In this document: piece by piece, positions 35,043 through 55,713 of the stretch
How the letters are laid out: each line of letters begins with the position of its first letter
Numbering within the stretch: the first letter of the stretch is position 1
Origin: Adineta steineri
Taxonomy: Eukaryota; Rotifera; Eurotatoria; Adinetida; Adinetidae
Direction: 5' to 3'
Length of the DNA stretch: 64,000 bases
Assembly: GCA_905250115.1 (NCBI GenBank)
Contig: CAJNOI010000003.1
Coordinates: forward strand, 222,357-286,356
Position numbers and translations under genes: made by a program
Notes under the pieces: generated by a model
What the model was told of the DNA's origin: nothing
The model's input: the letters and a program-made list of their open reading frames with translations, nothing else
The model's database searches: none

Positions 35043-37004
35043 CTAAAATATACAATCCAAGTACAATTCCTTTTTTATGCGTTCGAGATTTTCTCTCCAT
35101 TGATGAAAAGTGGGATGATTCGACGGTAATGTTTGTTGCCCAATTTGTACAGCACGTTCATAAAATGAATGAGCTTTTGAATAGTTGCCCACCTTCTTAT
35201 ACACCGAACCAATGCTGTTATAGGAAGCACCCAAATCAGGATGATTGGAAGGAAGTGTTTGTTGTCGAATTTTAAGGGCTTTTTCATGAGATGAAAGTGC
35301 TTTCGGGTAATCACCCATGTTGGAATGCACCAAACCGATGTTATTATAGGAAGCACCCAAATCAGGATGATTGAAAGGAAGTGATTGTTGTCGAATTGCA
35401 AGAGCTTTTTTATAATAAGAAAGTGCTTTGGAATAATCACCCATGCTGTAGTGCACGCTACCGATTCTGTTATAAGAATCTGCCAAATCAAGATGATTCG
35501 AAGGAAGTGATTGTTGTCGAATTTTAAGAGCTTTTTCATGAGATGAAAGTGCTTCTTGATATTCTCCTTGATTATATTTGATCCAACCTAGTTGATAATA
35601 AATTGGTGCCTTGTTATTCTCGTTTGTTGTTTGATGAAGCAAAACTTGATAAATTTCTTGAGCTTTGGTAAATTGACCCATTTTAATTAGTAATAATCCT
35701 AATCTGTACCATCCCTTCGAATCTGGAAAGGTCTCTTGTCGTATTTGATCAGTAAGAATACGAAGATCTTTATCGTTGTCATTAGTCAATGTTAAATTCA
35801 CTTGATAGAGATAGTTATTTCTATTCACTGGGTGAATATCTCCGATACGAAAAACGGTATGCATAGAGAAGAGAACTTCATCTTCCGTATGAAAATAACT
35901 AACATTACTAACAGAAGCAAATGGAGTTGTTGAATCAGCTGGATTAATTAATATAACAAATAAAATTCCAACAAGATCAGAATTTGTAGCAGGTTGTGAT
36001 GCGAAACACAGAGAAACATCACGATTTTTACTAGTGGATAAAAAGTTATTAAATGAAAGAAGTCCACCTTTAGTTTTTGTCATTTCGGTGAAATCTTCTT
36101 TCGAAAGACATTGCCCACGATAAACTGTAAATGTTTTACCAGACTGTTGACCATGAAATTGTTCCGAATGGAGTCGTTGAATATCACGATGTAGATCATT
36201 AATAAAGAAACCCATACGAACAATAATATCAACATCCATTAATCTTAATGTTTGATTGAGCATCGAATATAAAAAATATTCAGAAGTATACCACCAAACA
36301 GGTCTTTGATCACGATAGTCACGTTCCAGTGCTTCAATTTTACATAAATCAATGTCATTTTTGACAAATGTTTCGCGACAATAAGTAATAAATTCTTTAA
36401 TATGTGTATTTTCGAAGTTGATAGTTAATAAAATCTCTTTCAAGATCTGAGTATACATAAAGGATGGATCTAATTGGTCCAACTTTTTGTTTGATGCTAC
36501 AAAACTAATCGAAATGGCATTTTGCTCACATTGGCGAGCAGTTTGCTTGAGAGCTTCACAGATTGGTGTAATATCTGTGAAGACTCCTTTTATTTTAGGC
36601 CATTCTTTGGCCCATTGTTTATGCCATTCACGATTACTGCAAAAAATAAAAATCGTGTCTACCTGGGACATATGATGTACGTGAGGCACAATATGTTTTC
36701 CAAGTGAACCAGAAACAATCATACATACTTTGTTGTTGCTAATGGTTTGGATAAATTCAACACATTGTTTACCATCAGTAAACGTGTTTACGTTGTTGAC
36801 TACACGTTTTAATTGTTTGACTGTATTACTACAATCAGCATTGCTATCATTAATATTGTTGTCCAACCAAACAAGAAGGACATTTTGCATTCTTTGCATA
36901 TTCATACGTCGATTTACAGTTGCACTCGTGGAGAAACCAGATACTGATTCAGCATGTTTTGCATTACTGAATGTGGTAGCAGCTGTTGAGTTCTTATTTC
37001 TCAT
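35043..37004 (-). CDS. NAD(P)+-arginine ADP-ribosyltransferase with C-terminal TPR repeats
   Basis: Single-exon 653-residue protein of a family greatly expanded in bdelloid rotifers. Residues about 40-165 form an alpha/beta domain (NVLLVWLDNN, TIFIFCSN) that looks like a degenerate receiver-type fold. Residues about 235-400 carry the R-S-E ART signature: Arg in FTVYRGQ (about 296), the S-T-S motif in NNFLSTSKN (about 323-325), and E-x-E in TEDEVLFSM (374 and 376), the arginine-specific arrangement. Residues about 430-645 hold five to six TPRs, the last ones of the 42-residue kinesin-light-chain type with the repeated phrase GDYxKALSxxEKALxIRQQ. ARTs transfer ADP-ribose from NAD+ to arginine; the target is unknown. 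ATG 37004-37002. Confidence 0.88.
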   Translation of the reverse strand: MRNKNSTAATTFSNAKHAESVSGFSTSATVNRRMNMQRMQNVLLVWLDNNINDSNADCSNTVKQLKRVVNNVNTFTDGKQCVEFIQTISNNKVCMIVSGSLGKHIVPHVHHMSQVDTIFIFCSNREWHKQWAKEWPKIKGVFTDITPICEALKQTARQCEQNAISISFVASNKKLDQLDPSFMYTQILKEILLTINFENTHIKEFITYCRETFVKNDIDLCKIEALERDYRDQRPVWWYTSEYFLYSMLNQTLRLMDVDIIVRMGFFINDLHRDIQRLHSEQFHGQQSGKTFTVYRGQCLSKEDFTEMTKTKGGLLSFNNFLSTSKNRDVSLCFASQPATNSDLVGILFVILINPADSTTPFASVSNVSYFHTEDEVLFSMHTVFRIGDIHPVNRNNYLYQVNLTLTNDNDKDLRILTDQIRQETFPDSKGWYRLGLLLIKMGQFTKAQEIYQVLLHQTTNENNKAPIYYQLGWIKYNQGEYQEALSSHEKALKIRQQSLPSNHLDLADSYNRIGSVHYSMGDYSKALSYYKKALAIRQQSLPFNHPDLGASYNNIGLVHSNMGDYPKALSSHEKALKIRQQTLPSNHPDLGASYNSIGSVYKKVGNYSKAHSFYERAVQIGQQTLPSNHPTFHQWRENLERIKKELYLDCIF

Positions 37005-38195
37005 TACTTTTAATACGAATGTTTTGTTTTTTGACTTGTTTGGCTAAGATTTGCGAATGAAAGAATTACGAAAGTAGCTCATTTAATAGTTGCCTCTACT
37101 TTCTATCAACATTTGTTTTTCTATTTTTTTGAATTGGACGATAATCTTTTTTTCGTTAATCATTGTAGATGTTGTTATGGAAAACAACGAAGATCAACAC
37201 AGATATTTTATAGTAATAAACAAAGAACGAAAAACGAGTGGTTAAGGATTCTTACGATTGTCAGTCACTGAAATAATCCGCAAAAAGAAATTTTACTACG
37301 TATTTTGATGAAGATAAAAAGAATCTACAAGAATTTTTTTCGCTCTGCTCTGATATTTAATGTTATTAAAGACTTGAAAGTTGGAAATAATTTTATTATC
37401 GCATATATTATATGGTTCTCTTATCTCATACATTACATAGTTTTCTTTTTACATACATTATAATTTGTAAAAACTGATAAAATAAAGCTATTCAAACACA
37501 AAACACTTGTATTCTTGTATTTCTATGATCAAATATAAAGTCTATGATCTTTTTTGTTTCACTGAATTTCAGAAAAAATGGCTCTTCTCTCCAAAACCAT
37601 AGGTTATTCTGGCATTCACAGAACGGGCTGCTTCGCCAATGATAACCATCTGAAGTGTGTGGGCAGCATTATAGGTGTGAGTGTGAATGTAAACCTTTCT
37701 ATTCATACGTACAACCGCAAGAGCTTCTTTATAGTTCCTGAGGTGAGAATTGATATAGAATTGTTACAGGCCTACTGATGATAAGAGACCAAGAATAGTA
37801 TTTCGGCTTCGTCTCATACCAAATTAGATTGATTCATGCATAAATACTTGTAGATATAAAAAATTATAACAACAGTAACATATTCATTTTTACTGATTAG
37901 ATAGAAAAGTACTTCGATCGATGCATACGAAAGACAAAAAATAGTTAATTTTAGAAAACTATAGTCTGTTCTTCGTGATTAGTAAATTAGTTTGAGAAAT
38001 CAACCGATAAAATACATTTATTAATAGAAAACAAACATATTTAATATTAAAGTATAAAACTTATCTGATTTAAACTAATTATTAAAAAAAATAAAATAAT
38101 AATAATTTACGTTCTAACGAAACTTATTAATATAAAAAAACGTTACTTAATTACTAAAATTTAATTGGAATTTTGTTTTTTTTCATTTAGTTTTA
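37005..38195. other. Intergenic stretch, one weak telomere-like foldback
   Basis: About 1.2 kb upstream of the ART-TPR gene and downstream of HDHD5. No gene supported; an open frame at 37578-37778 has no domain and overlaps the repeat at 37655. Confidence 0.45.
37655..37719. repeat. Telomere-like foldback, copy 12 (degraded)
   Basis: GTGTGTGGGCAGC and AGGTGTGAGTGTGAATG with a weak downstream partner TATTCATACGTACAACC. Recognised mainly by the G-rich half. Confidence 0.3.
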
Positions 38196-39856
<1,661 letters not shown>

Positions 39857-40756
39857 TGCACGTAAAACTTTATGAAATTAATTTATATTAGTTGAATTAA
39901 AAACTTTCTTGTTTTAGCTGCAGGTCATATTGACACATTTTGTAGAAAAATAATAAACATATTTCTTTATTGATAAAATATGGTTCGGTTCGGTTGATTG
40001 ACATTCATTTGTAAATGTCAAAACTCATGATTGGATCATGTTACTTCATCAATTACTTATAATACTGCCTATACAGATAACTTTTCAATTGGGTTTGGTA
40101 GATATATTAAATGAAAAAACAAATGGAGTATAGTTAGATATGAAATTGTAATATAATTCCGTTCATATATTTATTAATCGACTAATGGCGTCATCTAGAT
40201 TTGTTGTACAGTTTCTTATCACAGTAAGCAATTGAGTTCATCAATAAAATTATTTTAAGCATAAAAAGAGATATTGATACAAAAATAGTTTTTAATATTA
40301 AATGTATTCTTTTAAAATATCTAATAAAGAAAATTATCAGTATATAGAACGAACCTGTGTAAAACTTCTCCAGATAATAATGATTTCGAGCAGTTTTTGA
40401 ATTGAATGTTAATATCTATCTTATTTCCTTTATACCACATCACGTACACTTTGTCGCGTTTTGTTGTCATTGTTTACATGTACAACATGTGATAGAAACG
40501 TGACAATGAGGGAAAAGGAAGTAAAAAAACATCGCGTTAGAAAGGTTATTAAACTGTAAAAAAATGTTCACTAGTAGGGGTCTTACTGTATCCTTCAGAC
40601 GAAATCTTATATGATCCCGCTCAAATTATAAACCTACTAACATTTAATATAATAAAGCTCTATATTATTATTGATATTTCTATATCATTCACAAAAACAC
40701 ACTCACATACAAATACATTGTACAACAAAACAAAAATGAAGTATTTATCTTAAATT
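39857..40756. other. Intergenic stretch, nothing recognised
   Basis: About 900 nt between the HDHD5 start and the CBFA2T stop. AT-rich; it holds the HDHD5 promoter and the 3' end of the CBFA2T transcript. A short palindromic run (ACATGTACAACATGT) near 40478 is noted without a role. Confidence 0.4.
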
Positions 40757-42471
40757 TCAACTACTTTCAGTTTTAACCACAGTTTCGAATTCGGATTTAT
40801 CATTGTCATTATTTGTTTTTGGTGGAAATGATACATTTTGAGTAGTTGGTATTAATGAATCATCTTTATGTTGATTTATAGATATTGGTTTTGCTATTGA
40901 ATGACGATATATTTGTGGATTATCATGTAATTTTCGTTTTAAATCTGGTCCACATAATCTTTGATGTGCTTCCCAATCACGATGTTGACAATATTGTCCA
41001 CAATAACGTGCTATATTACAACCAGAACATGTTTCAATTGCTTTTCGAGCACAATGCCAACAATGCTAAATAAAATATTTCAATTTTATTTTTATGAAAA
41101 TAACTTCATACTTCTGGTCCATCTTCTTGTCTATTAAGTATTGCATATGCTTCTTCAAATGTTTGTGCTTTCAATCGTTGATATTGTTCACGTTCACGAA
41201 GTAAAATATCATTCGATTTTTGTTCACTTTGTGTAACTGCTTTTTGTAAATCAATTATCGATTGACGCTTGATTTCTAAAACTGTTTCTTCTAAAAAATA
41301 AAACAATAAATAAATATGACATATTTTCTTTCTCTTATTATTATACCTGCTTTTCGACGAACTTCAGCAATACGATCATCTGTTTGTGTTAATAATTCAG
41401 CATGTCTTCGCCTCCATTCAAGTTCATTTGTTTCAATAAGACGACGAAGATGAATATCTTTTTGTTGTAACATAAATAAAACTCGTTTACTTTTTGTTAC
41501 CATTTCCAATATATAATTAAGCATCTACATTTAAATAATAATTTATTGATTTATGAAGAAAAAAAAATTTTTTTACAAACATTTTCAGCATTCTTCCAAT
41601 CATCATCTATATCTTTATAATCCGCTGTATATTCACGTAGATCTGTAATAAATAATATATTTTTTAGAGGAAAATAAAAATTATAATTTTTGATATTTAC
41701 AAGAACTAAATGTACGATCTTTATCTCGTCGTATTGGATTTGTATATGTACGATGATTAATTGTTGAACGTTTTGTTGCATAAGGTCGTTCATCAAGTTC
41801 ATTTGAACTGTCGTCAGCTAATTTTCTCTTTCCATTTTCATTTAATTGCTCTTTTGGTTGTGTTACATCATTTTCAAGTGTCTCTCGTGATAGCAATATT
41901 AAATCTTCATGTTGAACAATAAATTGACTTATTGTTTGTTTTGATTGACGAGCTATTTGTGAAAGTTCTTTTTGTAAAAGAGGTAATGTTGACTAAAAAA
42001 CATTTATTCGATTAAATATTTTTCTTTTGTAAGAATTACTTTTAGAAATGGTAACGCAAATGGTCTTAATGGAAAATTTGTTGCTGCTTGTAATTTTCCA
42101 TGAAATTCTTCCACAGATAAAGCATTATTCTAAAAAATATGAAACTTATTTTCGTTTAAAAAATGAATCGAAAAACTTACAACTAATGCTAATATTAATG
42201 TTCGAACACGTTCACCAATTTCATTTGAAATATCCGAACCAAAATGATATAATGTACTAAGAAAACGTCGTAGTTTATCTAATTGTTTGGATAATGTTTG
42301 TATTGGAGAATTTGGTCGAACTGTTGTTTGAAGAGACGAAGATAAAGGAGGTGATTGTGTACTACTTGTTGTTGTTGGTATTATTAATGATGAAGATTCA
42401 TTCGTATTATTTTCTGTAGTTGTACTCATAGGTGTAGCTAGTGTAGTATTTTCAGTGATATCAGTCGGCAT
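40757..42471 (-). CDS. CBFA2T: CBFA2T/ETO (nervy/MTG) family transcriptional corepressor
   Basis: Nuclear corepressor family that recruits histone deacetylases. Six to eight exons on the minus strand (ATG 42471; stop TGA 40759-40757). A Ser/Thr-rich N-terminus precedes the TAFH/NHR1 domain: [33 protein letters not shown], then [20 protein letters not shown]. Next come a nuclear-type basic stretch ([10 protein letters not shown]), a short DDDWKNAE segment equivalent to NHR2/3, and coiled coil ([34 protein letters not shown]). The C-terminal MYND zinc finger has [16 protein letters not shown] and [13 protein letters not shown]. Domain order is that of human RUNX1T1/CBFA2T2/CBFA2T3 and fly nervy. 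The boundary of the central exon near 41550-41700 is the least certain part. Confidence 0.85.
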
Positions 42472-43654
42472 CGATAATCTTAAAGTGAATAAAAATCAAT
42501 TTAAATGTAACTGTAAAATAAAATATTTCCCTGCCTTTTTCTCTTGTACTACTTCATCATAAACAGCTGTTACTATGAACAAGCTGTCTCCACTTCATAT
42601 TATAAGTCCGAAGAAATATTTTCCTCATATATAAGATACAAATGTATACCCTGTAATCATACATCAAATTGTCGCGATCGATTTATAAAATAAGACAATA
42701 AACAGATTGCCTAGATTTATCTTTCAGGTTTAACAACTCATACATATATACACGTACCTGATTCTTGTCACATATAATTCAAAATGAATAGACAGAAAAA
42801 AACTCATAAGCGGCGACAGAAATAAATCCAGATGGTTAGTAATTCTCTGAACAGCTAAAAGCATCAACAAGTAATCGAATGAAATGCCTTATTTTCTTTT
42901 TTTCTTCTTCTATGAGAATAATCACCATCTGTTACTTACATTTAGAATGATACAACAAGTAGCAGTCTGTATATGATCTTGCAGCTGATTTTTTTCTCAA
43001 ACTGTGTAAGTTGGCGCAAAAAAGGCCTAGGATATATAAAAAAAAACGAGAGGAAAAAGAAGAAATAGCAACTGTGCAGATGTAGAAATGTATGTTAACC
43101 AGAGAACTCTTGATCGTCAAGGGAATAATGATATGCAGATGGCAGACATTTTGCTGGCCTGCCAGATGGTTCAGATTATTTTCTTGTAAAGAAGAGCGCA
43201 AAAAAAGAAGGAAGTTATTTGAGCAGATGTTCATTATAAAAATTGTTCAAGGTTGTAAAAAAAGAAATTTCTACTTACATTATTATATATTATCAAGTTA
43301 GAAAGATTGATTCTTTTTTTGTCTGTTCACAAATTGTTCTCCTCTTGTTTCGCGAGCGTCAACGAGCAATTGCCCTTTTCTCTTCACAGCAAGAAGAAGA
43401 AAAAGAACAGCTGTATAAAATGAGGAAAGAAAAATCTTCATAACAACAACAATAAGAACATCAATAAATCCACCGTCAATGCAGACGAGGAGAAAAAAAG
43501 ACGACATCATATTCTTTTTCTTTCATGTATACACATCAGCATAGAACTGTTATTCTTTTTTTTTCTAGAAGATTGTTTTTTGTTCAATAAAGAAAGAAGA
43601 AAGACACAAACTGAGCACACACAAATAAAGAGAATAAAACTATTTTTTAATGGA
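42472..43654. other. Intergenic stretch, nothing recognised
   Basis: About 1.2 kb between the CBFA2T start and the ELAV stop. Open frames here on both strands are low-complexity and overlap each other. The CBFA2T 5' leader may include an intron, since an AG acceptor-like site lies just above its ATG. Confidence 0.4.
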
Positions 43655-46012
<2,358 letters not shown>

Positions 46013-47110
46013 AGTTTTGTTTGTATAAGAATAGGAAAAAAAAGGATCAAAGACCGGAACCGGCTGATGCCATACCGAGCTGACGCTTTTGTCTTTCTAT
46101 TTTTTTATTATTAATTAGTATTATAACTTTGACAGAAAAAATTCAAAATGATTAATTATATTTCTCTTAAAAAAAAAGAGACGATTTGCATATATTCTAT
46201 TAGGTATTAACTCATTTAGAATAAGAAGAGGAAACAAATCGGGTTTTTGTCCAATGATGACAAGTTTGTTGATCAATACTCGACCGAGAGAGAAGATGAC
46301 AGTAAACGGATATTTCGTTTATATTTTACTTGGTATTCGTGACACTATCGGCACTGTTTTCTCAATAAAGATAAAAAAAACAAACTAACTAAACACACAC
46401 ATGCATATATAAGGTGATTAGCATGTGTCCATTTTTATAGTTTATTGACTACAGCTGTATGCCTTGTGGTAATACGCACATACATTATATTTTGACCATT
46501 TCTATATTACTTTTTCTTGTTTATATATCGTGAGAAGAGAAAAATAAAAGTTCTATGCCTCGAATCTGTACATTATCAATGATATACAAACGTTTTTCTA
46601 TTAGAATAATTGTCTTTTTTTTTTTGACACGTAGTTACTACAAATATCGTGTTTCATAATTGAATTAAAACAGACTTAGTTTCTTTTTCTTCAAAAAGAA
46701 TATTAAAAAAAAACTGATCGGATTACCTGCAGCATTCTCATATCGTTTTTTGAACAGATAATAATGGAAGTTGGAAATTGTAATCATAAAAGTATGATAG
46801 AATAAAATGATGATAATGACATGAGGAAAAAAATGGCAGTGAGAGAGAGAGAGAAGATTGATTCCTCGATAAATACATTGATCATACGTCCTTCGATGGC
46901 ACCAACTATTCTCTCGTTTTCTCTTTCTCTTTTTTTTATATTAATATGGCTGTCGTCGTCGTCGTCGTCGATGATGATGTTCTTGTTCTTGTACAGAGCA
47001 CATTGTATCGGTAATATGCGATAAATAAAAATGGAAGAGAAAGATAAAGCAATGAGAAGAACAGAGATGTAGTAATCATAATAACAATTTAGATGATAGA
47101 GCGATCAATT
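46013..47110. other. ELAV upstream region with microsatellites
   Basis: About 1.1 kb with no supported gene. Contains short GA repeats near 46840 and a GTCGTC/GATGAT trinucleotide run near 46950-46980. The 46821-47024 open frame is low complexity and rejected. Confidence 0.4.
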
Positions 47111-47868
47111 GATGTAAAAGCAAGACATTATCCGCCAGGCAATAACGATACTAAAGGAATCAAAACAAGCAAAGCTAAAAGTAATCTAGAAAAGAAGAAT
47201 GTTTCATCGATATCATCTATATCAATACTATATTCTACATATCAATATTCACTTAACATTAGTTATGTTTTCTCTTTTGACGACATACCTGTTTATTTAA
47301 ATTCTGTATTGAATGATCAGATGTTCGAGTATGATCTATTGAAAGATAAAATATAGATTTATTTTTATTAAAAATTGTTTTTTTTATACCTGTAAGAATA
47401 TGGTTTATTTGATTAGATGAATTGAAAGAGAAATAGATAGAATTTAACAAGGCGCGAAGAAAATTTAACACTAATATACTTATTAGGCGGGGAATAATTT
47501 TCAAGACTTACATCGTTGTTTTTTTATTGATGATGAAGTTGTCTTCATATCTTTGTTATTGAACGCTTTTGAAGCTGAACGTTTCGGCGACGTCTTGAAT
47601 AAAAAAAGAAGAAACCTAACTTAATTATTTTGATAAATATAATTATATATTCTCTCTTAGCATCGAAAAGAAATCATTGAGATAAATCTTCTAAACAGAA
47701 TTTACTTACTGTGATTAGATAATGATTCTTATTCTCTAATGAAATGAATACACAATCAAGGAAGAGTGGAAAAAAAAAGAATAACAAATGACTGAATGTC
47801 AATTCGTTATATGTCTTCTGTGAATTTTTTTTTTCGCGCAAGTCACTAAGTGAACACGTGTCGTTCAA
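47111..47868 (-). CDS. Possible small multi-exon gene, uncharacterised
   Basis: Minus-strand blocks with splice-like edges line up in one frame. A block to about 47711 ends ENKNHYLIT before GTAAGT. A block at about 47517-47595 starts after a pyrimidine-rich AG and encodes TSPKRSASKAFNNKDMKTTS then SSIKKQR, ending at GTAAGT. A block at about 47291-47396 (KKTIFNKNKSIFYLSIDHTR, then TSDHSIQNLNKQ) ends at GTATGT. A last block runs to TGA near 47111. The basic SPKRS stretch could be a nuclear-localisation region. It could be an independent small gene or 5' exons of an ELAV isoform. No domain recognised, no convincing start codon. Confidence 0.25.
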
Positions 47869-48597
47869 AAGATCAAATTGATATTCATGTCTTTAGAATA
47901 AGAGAAAAAAAGAACCGCAGACAAATAGAAGACCTAGATAACATAGAATGAAATCAAATTCAAATCCAAATCTAACTGTTTAGCTTGTTTATTCGATATT
48001 TTTTTTTCCTGATTTGATCCTGTAAATATGAGATTGATACTAATCTATGAAAATCGATCATATACACAAATCATGTTTATATTACCAGATGTTAGAATCA
48101 AGATTTCGAAGAAAATATCCTTTCAAGGTTATTCATAACAAAATAACATCAGTATGTCGCTGTTTTTCTCATTTAGATAACAAAAATTTCATTTGACATA
48201 TAATTTCGTTAAGTAATAAATTACGAAAATCATATGTGACAGTTATTTCGATGGTCTATCAATTTTTTGACATACAGATGTCGCTAATAATCATTGAATT
48301 ATTTATTTTATAATCCGAAATTTATTTTAAATTCTTGCAATTAAATATAATTCAATCTGATTTATTTTCTTCTTAAATTATTCTTCTATTATTATAAAAT
48401 AAAAAATATTATGAAGGTTTGAATAAGTATTTAATGGAACTGTAAAAGTGACTCATCGCAAAACCAAATTGATAATTATATCAATTCGTTCAATCTTTTC
48501 TATTTTGTGGTTTCTTAAAAAAGATAAAGAAATAATAAAAATATGCCATGATTGAATATTATCGGAAAATATTCTATAGTATTATGTTTATTGAACA
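47869..48597. other. Intergenic stretch, nothing recognised
   Basis: About 730 nt of AT-rich DNA before the MAP4K start; presumed promoter region, no motif singled out. Confidence 0.4.
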
Positions 48598-52901
<4,304 letters not shown>

Positions 52902-54353
52902 TCGTATTAATGAACATAGATTTATCATGCATATAACCGGCCGGTATTATGAAAAATTCAAACAAAGTTTTCTGTTCATGCTTTTTTTTTAAAGTCAATT
53001 TGTTGTTCTTTTTCTTACGTATAACAGTGTTTTGTGAAAAGAAGAATTCTCTCTATATGTGTGTGTGTGTGTATGTTCGAGGTCAGATTTGTTATTATAC
53101 TCTATTTGCTATTTAATCTTTCATCTATGTGTATCAAAAGGCATTGTGCAATAGATGAGCTTTAGTGCTTACTCAATAACATACAAATGCCTAATACTAC
53201 TACTTTATGTGTGTTTGTGTATATTTATTCGGATAGTGTATTTGGAATGAAATATGTGGGTAAGAATATCATTATTGTCTTGTTAAATTCTATGACTTGT
53301 GTTTCTTTTTCTTTTCTTTTCTTTTCTCTTGGTACAAATGAAATTTAACTTACGAAAAGAAACAAAAAATAGTTAAAAATTTTGTATAAAAATAAACATT
53401 GAAGATGTATCAATTAGGATAACAGCTATTAAATTAATAAGATAATATCTATTGTATTATGCCAATAGTAGGCGATTTGAAACTTAGTTTTGTACTTAAT
53501 GACTGATGTGAGATTGTTTTTTCTTTATTAAATTATATGGCTCTAATAATACTTAGCTTTCATCAACATTATATCTCATGTATTGTATTTGTGGGTTGTT
53601 ATCTACTAGATCTTATTCATTTCATTGGCTGAATATGATATTAGCGGATAATAAATGAGTATGCATAATTCTCGATGACATTTGTTATTGTCTATAATAT
53701 AATATATCTCAAAAGTTTTCCACTAAAAGGTCTTCCAGATACCTTAGATTCTAGATTTCAATAAAACTATGTGGGTTCGTCAAGTGAAGTATATCTATCT
53801 CAAGTATGCTATATTCGTCTTTTTTTGTATTACTGTATTCGTGTATTCTTTCGGCCTGTAAATATACTACTTTTGATTGGAAAAAATTAAACGATAATCT
53901 ACACGTTCTCTAACTTAATTCTTTACATATCTAACAATCTGGTACGTCAAGGATACCGAGCAGCCGCTAAAAAGCAACTGTCATCTAAACATCGTAAAAA
54001 AATTGTCGGTAAATGATCTATATTCGTAAGCTATACCGTGAGCTCTTCCATTGTAAGAGATTTCTGTTATTATTCTATTTTTAAGTTTGGATCGTTGAGA
54101 ATCTGCAACAGTCATTTCCGTATATCTCATTATAATGACGACTGCTCATTGACGTTATCGTTCAGTTAGAAGTAAACTGTCTTTGATCTCTTGAATAATT
54201 CTTTACTTCTTAAAAATGTAATTAAAAAGTACTTCATCATTGAGTTACTACAGACATATACGTGACATATATCATAAAAATTTTAGAAAATGTTTATGAC
54301 AATATTATAGATAATATTCCGGCTTTATTACTCTACTATCTATTTGTCAAGAG
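52902..54353. other. Intergenic stretch with simple repeats
   Basis: About 1.45 kb. A TGTGTG run lies at about 53059-53073 and CTTTT runs at about 53305-53330. No gene supported; a short basic frame near 53942-54015 (VRQGYRAAAKKQLSSKHRKK) has no further support. Confidence 0.45.
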
Positions 54354-54830
54354 ATGCTCAAAACAATTTCATATATTAATCAACTTATGCTACTTGCAAT
54401 TTCCATATGTCATGTCCTTTTATTTGCTGTTTACCACGATCAATGTCCAGCATCACCTTATTTATCAACTACATTAGGTATAACTGGTATAATAGGTATT
54501 ATTTTAAGTACAATGGCTTTAATAATTCATCGTTACGATGCTTATGATGGACCAAATAAATGGAATCTATTTTTAACATTTTTTTTATTGATTTATTTAA
54601 TTATATCTAGAATTATTATAAGTATCATGGCATTTCGTCTTGCATCTCGAATAGCACCAGAAATTCATTGTGCTGTTATATTATACTGGGCTTCAACATT
54701 ATTGATCCTGATTTCTTATAGTATGATTATAATTAATTTTTGTCTTCTAATTAAAATGATTTTATTACACAAAAGACATCAATATTATCGTAAATCTATT
54801 GATATAAGAATTGCTATGGCACAATCTTAA
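54354..54830 (+). CDS. TMEM272-like four-helix membrane protein
   Basis: 158 residues, single exon, ATG at 54354. Four hydrophobic segments at about residues 10-27, 40-62, 74-95 and 107-135, then a short basic tail (LLHKRHQYYRK). A Cys-Pro pair in the first loop (YHDQCPASPYL) and a Cys before the last helix (EIHCAVILYW) fit the TMEM272-like tetraspan group, which is numerous in bdelloids. Role unknown. Family assignment rests on topology and loop motifs, so it is moderate. Confidence 0.6.
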   Translation: MLKTISYINQLMLLAISICHVLLFAVYHDQCPASPYLSTTLGITGIIGIILSTMALIIHRYDAYDGPNKWNLFLTFFLLIYLIISRIIISIMAFRLASRIAPEIHCAVILYWASTLLILISYSMIIINFCLLIKMILLHKRHQYYRKSIDIRIAMAQS

Positions 54831-55089
54831 TAATAAATATTTTTTTTTGTTATACCAAAAAAATCATTAGGATATTTAAGATAAATTTGTAATAAATCTT
54901 CGAACAAGTATTTAGATATTAGGAAGTGATTTGCACTGGCGAACATTTTGATATGATGACTCATTCTTCATTTCTATAGTTTTCCTCGTGATCGAAGAGA
55001 TATATATATAATATCAAAGAAAAGAAATAAAAACAGAGGACATGATAAACATTAGAATCATTTACTGTTCTTCTATTCTCAAATAAAGC

Positions 55090-55713
55090 ATGACATGTAA
55101 AGAAGTTAATTGCATAAATTTATGCTGTGCTTTATGTTATGATTGTCAACAATCACTCTGTTTAAATCATATTATAATTCATCATGATACGATTCTTGAA
55201 CGTCATTTATCATTTTATGAAATTCTTCAACAATTATATCGTAAACTTCATTCAATGAGTATTGAGCAATGTTATAATCAAGCATTAGAACAATTATCAT
55301 CAAATAATAATATATATTCATCAGATATAATTCTTCATCTTCGTTCAATTCGTCAAGAACTTATTGAACAATTAAATAAATTTAAACAAAAACAATTTTA
55401 TCAATTACAACGAATTAGTTATAGACTTTATAATACAAAACAAATGGTTGATACAAATGAAGCCAATGATATTAAAATAAAATTAGAACAAATTCAAATA
55501 ACAATTAATTCACTTGTTTATGGTATACATTTAGATATGTCTAAGACAACAAAAATAATTCAATGTAAAAAAATTTTTCATTATAAAACATCCATATCAT
55601 CTGATAAAGAATTAAATTTATTATTACAAAAAAGTTCCAGTTTCCCAAATGAATTTACAGAAAATGATTGGAAGAAAAATAATCAATTTGATGAACGTTT
55701 ATCTTTGTTTTGA
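55090..55713 (+). CDS. B-box-like zinc finger / coiled-coil protein
   Basis: 207 residues, single exon, ATG 55090. The N-terminal 40 residues contain closely spaced Cys and His (CKEVNCINLCCALCYDCQQ, then CLNHIIIHH) in a pattern like a B-box-type zinc finger. The middle (about 50-150) is a Gln/Leu-rich coiled coil. The tail is polar. TRIM-like proteins share a B-box plus coiled coil, but no RING or C-terminal partner domain is present, so E3 activity is not implied. Function unknown. Confidence 0.6.
   Translation: MTCKEVNCINLCCALCYDCQQSLCLNHIIIHHDTILERHLSFYEILQQLYRKLHSMSIEQCYNQALEQLSSNNNIYSSDIILHLRSIRQELIEQLNKFKQKQFYQLQRISYRLYNTKQMVDTNEANDIKIKLEQIQITINSLVYGIHLDMSKTTKIIQCKKIFHYKTSISSDKELNLLLQKSSSFPNEFTENDWKKNNQFDERLSLF

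Noticed and set aside
46821-47356. Plus-strand open frames upstream of ELAV
   Set aside because: Driven by GA and GTC/GAT microsatellites; no domain and no splice support.
53942-54015. Short basic frame (GYRAAAKKQLSSKHRKK)
   Set aside because: About 24 codons, no start, no splice partner and no known peptide match that I recognise.
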